Part shown: piece by piece, positions 58,442 to 64,000 of the stretch
How the letters are laid out: every line of letters starts with the position of its first letter
How positions within the stretch are numbered: the first letter of the stretch is position 1
Assembly: GCA_005473895.2 (NCBI GenBank)
Contig: SRJI02000006.1
Location: forward strand, 94,095-158,094
DNA from: Carideicomes alvinocaridis
Lineage (GTDB): Bacteria > Pseudomonadota > Alphaproteobacteria > Rhodobacterales > Rhodobacteraceae
Direction of reading: 5' to 3'
DNA length: 64,000 bases
Made by a program: the position numbers and the translations under genes
The notes under the pieces: model-generated
Told to the model about the DNA's origin: nothing
What the model saw: only the letters and a program-made list of their open reading frames with translations
Databases searched by the model: none

Positions 58442-58689
58442 TGCCGCGGCCCCATACCCGCGCGGGGCGGACCGCCGTCTCCGGCCTTGCGCCTGCCGTA
58501 GGCGCGTTCGGCTGGCGCGCCCTTATACAGGGCGGCGTGCGACGTCCCGGGGACGTCACAAACCCCGGGCGCCATGGGGAGCAACGGCTTCAATCCCTCG
58601 GCCCCGCCCGGTTCCTGCCGGCGAGGACCCCGGCGCTCGGGGAAATCCATATCCTCCTGCCCGTCCCGGATCCGGGAGGCCGCTCATGA
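58438..58689 (+). pseudogene. Decayed in-frame tandem copy of the 3' half of the preceding gene
   Basis: An 83-codon open frame that aligns with residues about 63-140 of the preceding protein. Retained blocks include HTRAG (YTRAG), GWRALIQGGVRRPGDVTNP (GWRAFVQWDVRRTGDFTNP) and FLPA (FLLA). The duplicated DNA is offset by 251 bases (58201 matches 58452). Hydrophobic helices are broken by Arg, Pro and Glu, so membrane insertion is lost, yet the frame is open. It starts by ATGA overlap at 58438 and ends by ATGA overlap with ctaG at 58686. It may serve only to keep ribosomes coupled to ctaG. Confidence 0.75.
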
Positions 58690-59258
58690 AACGCGCCCTG
58701 CTCAGCACAGGTATCCTGCTGCCCCTCGCCCTCTGGAGCCTGCCGCTCGACGCCTGGCTGGGCGTCTTCCCCGCGCATATGCTGCGGCACATGGGCCTGA
58801 TCGCGCTGGCCGCGCCGCTGCTGGTGCTCGGCTCCGAACGGCTGGGTCGAGCCTTCACCCTCAACCCGCTGGTGGCCGCGGCTCTGGAATTCGGCGTGGT
58901 CTGGGCCTGGCACCTGCCCCGGGCGCACGGGCTGGCCTATACCTCGACCGCCGGCTACGTGGTCGAACAGGCGGCCTTCCTGCTGGCCGGGCTGCTGACC
59001 TGGGCGGGCTGCCTGCGCAGCGTGCATCCGCTGGCCGGCGCCGGGGGGCTGCTGGTCACCTCGATGCACATGACGCTGCTCGGGGCGCTGCTGATCCTCG
59101 CGCCGCGCGACCTTTACGCGGAGTTCTGCGGCACCGCGCCGGACCTGACGGGGCAGCAACTGGGCGGGATGCTGATGCTGGGGATCGGCACGCCCGTCTA
59201 CCTGGTGGCGGGACTGCTGCTGACCGCCCGCGTCGTCTCGGAGGATCAGCGCGCATGA
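58686..59258 (+). CDS. ctaG: Cytochrome c oxidase assembly factor CtaG (caa3_CtaG type)
   Basis: A 190-residue inner-membrane protein with about five hydrophobic segments. The family pattern is MLRHMGLIALAAPLLVLG, WAWHLPRAHGLAYTSTAGYV and SMHMTLLGALLILAPRDLY, with conserved His and Met residues fit for copper handling. It belongs to the Bacillus-type CtaG family associated with caa3 oxidases, not the Cox11-like proteins of aa3 oxidases. The ATG overlaps the stop of the decayed copy, and its own stop overlaps the next gene's ATG (59255-59258). Confidence 0.88.
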   Translation: MKRALLSTGILLPLALWSLPLDAWLGVFPAHMLRHMGLIALAAPLLVLGSERLGRAFTLNPLVAAALEFGVVWAWHLPRAHGLAYTSTAGYVVEQAAFLLAGLLTWAGCLRSVHPLAGAGGLLVTSMHMTLLGALLILAPRDLYAEFCGTAPDLTGQQLGGMLMLGIGTPVYLVAGLLLTARVVSEDQRA

Positions 59259-60313
59259 AACAGGTCATCCTCACCCTCGCCACCCTCGCCGTGCTGGGCC
59301 TTGTCGGCGCCGCGGCGGTGGTCGGGCTCGGGCTTTACAACGTCTCGGCGCGGGTGGGCCACCTGCCCGGGGTGAGCTGGGTGCTGCACACGACCTTCCG
59401 CAACTCGGTCGATCTGCGCGCCGAGCGGCCGGAGCGGATGCCGGACCTGGCCGATCCCGCGCTGATCGCGCTCGGGGCGAAGCATTACGAGACCGCCTGC
59501 CTGCCCTGCCACGCAGAGCCGGGGCGCGAGCGGACGGCCACCATGGCCGCGCTGGTGCCGGAGCCGCCCCATATCGACGAGGCGGTGGGCGACTGGACCC
59601 CGGCAGAGTTGCACTGGATCGTCTATAACGGCGTGAAGATGAGCGGCATGCCCCACTGGCCCGCGGAACGGCGCGAGGAGGAAGTGTGGTCCGTCGTCGC
59701 CTACCTGGAGGCGGTGCAGCAGGGGATCGAGCCGCAGGCCCAGCAGGCGCTGACCGCCGATCCGCAGGTCGAGGGCCCGGAACATGCCGCCTGGTGCGCC
59801 TCCTGCCATGGCGGGGTCGAACGGCACGTGCCCCGGCTCGACATCCTGACCGAGACGCAGATCGCCGAGGCGCTGGAAGAGTACCGCAGCGGCGCGCGGC
59901 CCTCGGGCATCATGCAGCAGGCCGCGAGCATCCCGACCGAGGCGGAGCTGAAGGAGCTCGCCGCCTGGTTCGGCGACCGTCAGCCGCGCGGCGCGGGTTC
60001 GGGCGGCGGCGGTGCTGCGGAGCGGGGCGCGGTGCTGGCGCAGCGCGGGACCGAGGAGGTTCCGGCCTGCACCGCCTGCCACGGGCCCGGCGCGACCGAG
60101 CCCAACCCGCATTTCCCGTCCCTGGCCGGGCAGGACCGCGCCTATCTCGCCACGCAACTCCGGCTCTGGCGCGACGGCACGCGGCACGGCTCGGCCCTGA
60201 TGACCAAGGCGGCGCGGGCGCTGGAGGACGACCAGATCGCCGAGCTGGCGGCCTGGTTCGCCTCCCTCCCGCCGCAGAAGGGCACCGGCGCCCCGGCCGC
60301 CGCGGAAGAGTGA
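59255..60313 (+). CDS. Membrane-anchored three-heme cytochrome c
   Basis: A 352-residue protein with an N-terminal TM anchor (about residues 5-27) and three c-type heme sites: CLPCH (about 85), CASCH (about 185) and CTACH (about 273). Possible axial Met residues follow in VKMSGMPHW and SALMTKAA. The domains resemble tandem class I cytochromes c. Overlap with ctaG makes it the last gene of the caa3 operon, so it is the likely electron donor to the oxidase, perhaps from quinol or cytochrome bc1. Direct donation is inferred. Confidence 0.88.
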   Translation: MKQVILTLATLAVLGLVGAAAVVGLGLYNVSARVGHLPGVSWVLHTTFRNSVDLRAERPERMPDLADPALIALGAKHYETACLPCHAEPGRERTATMAALVPEPPHIDEAVGDWTPAELHWIVYNGVKMSGMPHWPAERREEEVWSVVAYLEAVQQGIEPQAQQALTADPQVEGPEHAAWCASCHGGVERHVPRLDILTETQIAEALEEYRSGARPSGIMQQAASIPTEAELKELAAWFGDRQPRGAGSGGGGAAERGAVLAQRGTEEVPACTACHGPGATEPNPHFPSLAGQDRAYLATQLRLWRDGTRHGSALMTKAARALEDDQIAELAAWFASLPPQKGTGAPAAAEE

Positions 60314-60428
60314 CACCCGCCATGGCACGGGGGCGCGGCACGCCGTCACGGCACCGGGAACCGCCGGCCATGGCTGGCCGTTCCGGAGATATGCCGGGGC
60401 AGGAACGGGCAGAGCAGGACAAGAGATC

Positions 60429-61022
60429 ATGACGCAGGACCCCAAGATGCCGGACAGCGTTTCCGCGGTCGTCGAGAGCGTGGCCGAAACCGCGACCGGA
60501 GAGGACGTGGCCTTTCAGGACCTGGTGGAATCGCTGGGCCAGGCGTCCTTCGTGCCGGTGCTGATGGCGCCGGCGCTGGCGGTGGTGACGCCGCTGTCGG
60601 GCATCCCGCTCGTGTCGAGCTTCTGCGGGATCCTGATCGCGCTGGTGGCGGCGCAGATGCTGTTCAACCGCCACCACCTGTGGCTTCCGGGCTGGCTGAT
60701 GCGGCGCAAGATCCCCGGCGACAGGCTGCGCGACGCGCTCAAGCCCATGCGCAAGGGCGCCGCCTTTCTCGACCGCTGGTCGAAGGAGCGGCTGCGGATC
60801 TTCGTCCGCCGCCCCTTCCGCTGGATCACCGAGCTGGCCTGCCTGATCTGCGGCGCGGTAATGCCCGCGCTGGAATTCGTACCCTTCAGTTCGTCGATCC
60901 TCGGGGCGGCGGTCGTGCTGTTCTCGCTCTCGCTGCTGGTCAAGGACGGGCTGTTCGCGCTGCTGGCCTTCGGCTTCATCGGCGCGGCGCTCTGGGTGAT
61001 CTGGACACTGGTCGGCTCCTGA
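60429..61022 (+). CDS. ExoD family membrane protein
   Basis: A 197-residue membrane protein of the exopolysaccharide synthesis ExoD family. The first 60 residues have VAFQDLVESLGQASFVPVLM and ALAVVTPLSGIPLVSSFCGI. A basic loop with MRRKIPGDRLRDALKPMRKG follows, then two to three C-terminal helices (EFVPFSSSILGAAVVLFSLS). ExoD is linked to exopolysaccharide production and stress survival in rhizobia; the mechanism is unknown. It is read rightward 115 bases after the cytochrome gene and converges with hemP. Confidence 0.88.
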   Translation: MTQDPKMPDSVSAVVESVAETATGEDVAFQDLVESLGQASFVPVLMAPALAVVTPLSGIPLVSSFCGILIALVAAQMLFNRHHLWLPGWLMRRKIPGDRLRDALKPMRKGAAFLDRWSKERLRIFVRRPFRWITELACLICGAVMPALEFVPFSSSILGAAVVLFSLSLLVKDGLFALLAFGFIGAALWVIWTLVGS

Positions 61023-61047
61023 CCGGCCGATCGGCCCCGACCCAGCC

Positions 61048-61218
61048 CTACTTGGTCAGGATCAGCTTGCCCGCGCGGGTGATGCGCAGGAAATAGACCT
61101 GATCGCCCAGCACGATCTGCGCCATGTTCCCGCCCTTCGTCAGGTCCTCGGCACTGTATTGCGGCAGGCGCTCGGCGGCCGGCGTGGCGTCCGGCTTGAT
61201 CTCGCGGGTCATCATCAT
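61048..61218 (-). CDS. hemP: Hemin uptake protein HemP
   Basis: A 56-residue protein beginning MMMTREIKPDATPAAERLPQ, whose C-terminal half carries the HemP core: NMAQIVLGDQVYFLRITRAG, then KLILTK. AAAGGAATGCC precedes the ATG at 61218. HemP proteins accompany heme-uptake genes and, in some bacteria, activate transcription of the heme receptor. It diverges from exbB across a 337-base region with a GACT-N5-AGTC palindrome. Confidence 0.9.
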   Translation of the reverse strand: MMMTREIKPDATPAAERLPQYSAEDLTKGGNMAQIVLGDQVYFLRITRAGKLILTK

Positions 61219-61555
61219 GGCATTCCTTTCTCGATACGATCGAACAGGGAGTTGAGGCTCCGCCGGCGCGAAGGCGGCTGCACCATCAGGCGAATCAAGG
61301 CGCGTTTCACGGGCGAAGTCCTCGGTTACAACTGGGTCACTGGCTCCCCTCGGGCCGATCGGCGGATCGAGCAGGTGGCTGGATGCATAATTTCTGACTG
61401 AATTAGTCGGATTGGTCAAGACTTCGTCATTCCGCCTTGACGTTTCCTGCCGATCTGGCCCAGACCATGCGCGGTTCCTGTGCAAAATTGTCGGGAACAT
61501 GTAGCATCTGACTCGACCGCCCCGGACCGGCGGCGCGAACCGACGGGAGAGCCGA
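61219..61555. promoter_or_regulatory. Divergent hemP/exbB regulatory region with a palindrome
   Basis: This 337-base region has no gene. GACTGAATTAGTC (61396-61408) is a GACT-N5-AGTC inverted repeat, extended to CTGACTGAATTAGTCGG, in an AT-rich patch. Heme-uptake genes in Rhodobacterales are iron-regulated, so this is a candidate operator for an iron-responsive regulator (IscR/Rrf2-like, Irr or RirA); which one cannot be told. Confidence 0.5.
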
Positions 61556-62761
61556 ATGGCAGCAGGAGCACGAACCACCGGATTGACGGGCGCAGCCCTT
61601 CTCTGCCTCCTATTGGGGACCGGCTCCGCGGCGCTGGCCCAGGCGACCGACCCCGCGGGCGACGCCCCCCAGGTGCCGCAGATGAGCGTGCCAGACATGC
61701 CCTCCTCCCCAGGCATGGACGGAAGCGAGGCGGCACCGGCCACCGGCGAGAGCGCGCCGCAAGCCGGGCAGACCGACGCGAGCCCCGAGACGGCCAGCCC
61801 CGCCGGGACGTCCGGACCGGAGGCCGAGACGGCGCCCGCCGACGCGGAACAGCCGGTCATCACCGACACCACCGCGGGCGGGGACGCACCCGCTGCCACG
61901 GCCCCCGGCGCCGAGACCTCGGAAACCGAAGTTCCCGCCACCGACCCTGCCGGGTCGCAGGCCGAGTCGACGCAGCCCGCCGACCAGCCCGCCCCCGCGA
62001 CCGACGGGGCCGACAGCACGGTGATCGACCTCGGCGACCAGGCCCAAAGCCCCGCCCCCGCCACCACGCAGGAGGCGCTGCAGCAGGCCGCCGCGCGGGC
62101 GGTGGACTTCCTGCGCACCGGCGGGCCGGCGATCTGGGCCATCGCCGCGCTCTCGGTCGTGACGCTTGCGCTGATCCTGTGGAAGATCTGGCGGCTGGTG
62201 CAGATCGGCGCCTGGTCTCGCCGCCATGCCCGCCGCGCGGTCAGCCGCTGGGAGGCCGGCGAATTCGAGGCCGCCTTCCAGTCGATCCGCCACCGGCGCG
62301 GCATGCGCTCGTCGCTGACCAAGGCGGCGATGCGCGCCCGGCTGACCCTGCCCGAACCGCAGGCGCGCGAGGAAACCGCCCGCGTCGCCAAGGACGTGCT
62401 GTCGCGCTCCCAGGGCGGTCTGCGCGCGCTCGAGCTGATCTCCACCATCGCGCCGCTGCTGGGTCTTCTCGGCACCGTGATGGGCATGATCTCGGCCTTC
62501 CAGGCACTGCAGGAGGCCGGCAACCGCGCCGATCCCGCCATGCTTGCCGGCGGTATCTGGGAGGCGCTGCTGACCACCGCCGCCGGCATGGCCGTGGCGA
62601 TCCCGGCCTCGGCCGCGCTGACCTGGTTCGAGGCAGTGATCGGCAATGTGCGCCAGGACATGGAAGACCTCGCCGCGCGGATCTTCATCGCCCGCGATCC
62701 CGCGCTGGTCGAGGACGAGGACGAGACCGGGGATGCGAGGATGGACCTCGCCGCGCAATGA
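61556..62761 (+). CDS. exbB: ExbB/TolQ/MotA proton channel protein with long periplasmic N-terminal region
   Basis: A 401-residue inner-membrane protein. It begins with a signal-like segment (TTGLTGAALLCLLLGTGSAA). A roughly 150-residue Ala-, Pro-, Thr- and acidic-rich region, probably periplasmic and disordered, follows. The ExbB core has TM1 at about 195-215 (IWAIAALSVVTLALILWKIW) and TM2-TM3 at about 295-365 (ELISTIAPLLGLLGTVMGMI and TTAAGMAVAIPASAALTWFE). It uses the proton gradient to energise TonB. It is the first gene of exbB-exbD-exbD-tonB, with each junction overlapping or nearly so. Confidence 0.9.
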   Translation: MAAGARTTGLTGAALLCLLLGTGSAALAQATDPAGDAPQVPQMSVPDMPSSPGMDGSEAAPATGESAPQAGQTDASPETASPAGTSGPEAETAPADAEQPVITDTTAGGDAPAATAPGAETSETEVPATDPAGSQAESTQPADQPAPATDGADSTVIDLGDQAQSPAPATTQEALQQAAARAVDFLRTGGPAIWAIAALSVVTLALILWKIWRLVQIGAWSRRHARRAVSRWEAGEFEAAFQSIRHRRGMRSSLTKAAMRARLTLPEPQAREETARVAKDVLSRSQGGLRALELISTIAPLLGLLGTVMGMISAFQALQEAGNRADPAMLAGGIWEALLTTAAGMAVAIPASAALTWFEAVIGNVRQDMEDLAARIFIARDPALVEDEDETGDARMDLAAQ

Positions 62762-63144
62762 GCTTCCTGCCCGACCCTCCCAGGCCGCGCCGCAAGCCGA
62801 GCCTCACGCCGATGATCGACGTGGTGTTCCTGCTGCTGGTCTTCTTCATGCTGGCCTCGCGCTTCGGCATGGACGCGGTGGTGCCGCTGCCGCTGACCTC
62901 GGGGGCCGGCCAGACCGCCTATGAGGGCCCACCCCGGCTGGTCGACATCCTGCCCGAAGGCGTCCGCGTGAACGGCGTCGCGGTGGCGGAGGACGGGCTG
63001 GCCCGGGCGCTGGAGCCCCTGATGACCGGCCCGGAGGACATCGTGATCCTGCGCGGCCGCGACGGCGCCACGCTGCAACGGGTGGTGAGCGTCAACGACG
63101 CGCTGCAGGCGGCAGGCATCCGCAAGATCGTGCTGGTGGAGTGA
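62758..63144 (+). CDS. exbD: ExbD/TolR family protein, first copy
   Basis: A 128-residue protein with one TM helix and the proton-path Asp: PSLTPMIDVVFLLLVFFMLA, with Asp at residue 21. The periplasmic domain follows (VDILPEGVRVNGVAVAEDGL, ending in the family's QRVVSVNDALQAAGIRKIVL). The ATG overlaps the exbB stop as ATGA at 62758-62761. It works with ExbB and TonB. Confidence 0.92.
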   Translation: MSFLPDPPRPRRKPSLTPMIDVVFLLLVFFMLASRFGMDAVVPLPLTSGAGQTAYEGPPRLVDILPEGVRVNGVAVAEDGLARALEPLMTGPEDIVILRGRDGATLQRVVSVNDALQAAGIRKIVLVE

Positions 63145-63146
63145 CC

Positions 63147-63533
63147 ATGGATTTCTCGCCCGAACCCAGGCGCCCGCAGGCCGAATCCATCGTGCCGATG
63201 ATCAACGTGGTCTTCCTGCTGCTGGTCTTCTTCCTGATGACCTCGCGCCTCGCCCCGCCCGAGCCGGTCGAGGTGGAGCCGCCGGTCTCCGCCCAGGACA
63301 GCCAGGCCGAGGAGGCGCCGGTGCTCTACCTCTCCGCCGAGGGCGAGGTGGCGATCGAGAATCTGCGCGGGCCCGAGGCCGTGGCCGAGCTTGCCCGCCG
63401 GGCCGAGGGCTCGGACGCACCGCCGCTGCTGCGCGCCGATGCCGGGGCCGAGGCGGCGAAGGTGGCCCGGGTGCTCAAGGACCTGGCCGCGGCCGGCCTG
63501 TCGGACGTGGCCCTGGTGGTGGCGCCGCAATGA
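63147..63533 (+). CDS. exbD2: ExbD/TolR family protein, second copy
   Basis: A 128-residue paralogue of the preceding protein. Its TM helix reads SIVPMINVVFLLLVFFLMTS, with Asn where the first copy has the proton-path Asp. The periplasmic domain is APVLYLSAEGEVAIENLRGP and onward. The loss of Asp suggests this copy does not carry protons itself and instead forms a mixed dimer with the first. The ATG at 63147 has GGAG six bases upstream; a GTG at 63141 overlapping the previous stop is possible. Confidence 0.88.
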   Translation: MDFSPEPRRPQAESIVPMINVVFLLLVFFLMTSRLAPPEPVEVEPPVSAQDSQAEEAPVLYLSAEGEVAIENLRGPEAVAELARRAEGSDAPPLLRADAGAEAAKVARVLKDLAAAGLSDVALVVAPQ

Positions 63534-64000
63534 TCCGGCTGGCCGAGCTCATCGTCTTCCCGGCCCTCGCGCTGGCGCTGCACCTGCTGCTTGCCCTGCA
63601 GATGCCGGAGGAGGAGGACGGCGCCGATGCCGGCGGCATGGGCGGCGACGCCATGGTTTCCATCACCGCGGCGCCGGAACAGGTCGAGACCATGGTTGCC
63701 GAATGGGAGGAAACGCCCGAGACCGAGCAGCGCCCGGAAGAGATGCAGGCCCCCGAGACGCCGCCCGACGAGACCCGCCCGGACCAGACGCGGCCGGACG
63801 ATGCGGCGCAGCGGCTGGCGGCGCTGGATCAGCCCGACATGCCGCAGCCCGAGGCCGCGCGCCCGCAGGTGGAAACCGAGACCCAGGCCCCGCCCGAGGC
63901 GCCCCGCCCGGAGACGAGCGAGGTGGCCCCGCCTCCCGAGGCCCCGCAGGAGGTGACGGAGACGCCGGTTCTGCCGCAGGCCGCGCCGGAAAGCGCCCCG
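63530..64000 (+). CDS. tonB: TonB-like energy transducer, N-terminal part
   Basis: The first 157 residues of a TonB-type protein, cut by the right edge. It has a short cytoplasmic start and a TM helix (ELIVFPALALALHLLLALQM), then an acidic, Pro- and Glu-rich periplasmic spacer (EMQAPETPPDETRPDQTRPD and similar). The C-terminal receptor-binding domain lies outside the window. The ATG overlaps the second exbD stop (63530-63533). The TM helix lacks the typical SxxxH motif in an obvious position, although a His is present at residue 18. Confidence 0.82.
   Translation, partial: MIRLAELIVFPALALALHLLLALQMPEEEDGADAGGMGGDAMVSITAAPEQVETMVAEWEETPETEQRPEEMQAPETPPDETRPDQTRPDDAAQRLAALDQPDMPQPEAARPQVETETQAPPEAPRPETSEVAPPPEAPQEVTETPVLPQAAPESAP

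Noticed and set aside
61048..63078. Leftward open frame of 676 codons ending in HemP
   Set aside because: Only the last 56 codons (HemP) are supported. The rest is antisense to exbB and exbD and reads as Ala/Ser-rich low complexity; a good ribosome site marks the HemP start at 61218.

Overview
This window is a GC-rich chromosomal segment of an alphaproteobacterium, almost certainly of the Rhodobacteraceae/Roseobacteraceae. The evidence is the combination of a 446-residue bacterial prolyl-tRNA synthetase without an editing insert, an Hda-type DnaA regulator next to ppk and ppx, a PhyR-NepR-EcfG general stress locus, an ScfR/PccR-type regulator beside propionyl-CoA carboxylase, hemP next to exbB-exbD-exbD-tonB, and dispersed intergenic repeats of a kind common in this group. 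No rRNA, tRNA, insertion sequence, prophage or CRISPR array was seen. The genus cannot be named from this sequence.

Layout. 1-4.5 kb: start of ettA (cut by the window edge), a secreted DUF4168 protein, a cold-shock protein, an L,D-transpeptidase, a geranylgeranyl-reductase-family flavoprotein and a small membrane protein. 4.6-13.6 kb: valS, a SulP anion transporter, a flavin reductase-like protein, an acetyltransferase, proS and a small ion channel. 13.7-19.6 kb: one rightward run of an AI-2E-family permease, hdaA, ppk and ppx (polyphosphate synthesis and degradation). 19.9-30.7 kb: mostly leftward; a J-domain protein, a GNAT/VOC pair, methylmalonyl-CoA mutase, and pccA and pccB with small lipoproteins between them. 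This is the propionyl-CoA to succinyl-CoA route. It is followed by a Bcr/CflA-type efflux gene and a TTG-started ScfR-type regulator with TTTGCAAA-type operators in front of pccB and of its own gene.

33.6-42.9 kb is a stress block. nepR-ecfG-histidine kinase is read leftward and phyR rightward from a 34-bp segment in which two EcfG promoters are interleaved. Further EcfG-type promoters (GGAAC-N17-CGTT) precede two DUF1328 membrane proteins and a PLDc_N-YihY/BrkB pair, and a 16-bp-spacer version precedes the cytochrome oxidase operon at 54.3 kb. A NUDIX hydrolase, a Pit phosphate transporter, a receiver-like protein lacking the phosphoacceptor Asp and a Crp/Fnr regulator lie among them. 42.9-47.9 kb: phosphoglycolate phosphatase and a 1139-residue fused indolepyruvate ferredoxin oxidoreductase facing an Lrp/AsnC regulator. 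48-51 kb: a soluble histidine kinase between two related receiver proteins, flanked by two blocks of degenerate short-period tandem repeats. 51.2-54.3 kb: a Tat-exported solute-binding protein without permeases and a lytic transglycosylase.

54.4-61 kb is a tightly overlapped operon for a caa3-type cytochrome oxidase: CuA/cytochrome c subunit II, fused subunit I+III, a small membrane protein, a decayed tandem copy of that protein, CtaG, and a three-heme cytochrome c. An ExoD-like protein follows. 61-64 kb: hemP and the divergent exbB-exbD-exbD-tonB energy-coupling operon, with tonB cut by the right edge.

The most interesting items are the interleaved EcfG promoters with their local set of target promoters, the in-frame decayed duplication inside the caa3 operon, and the two short-period repeat blocks around the two-component cluster.
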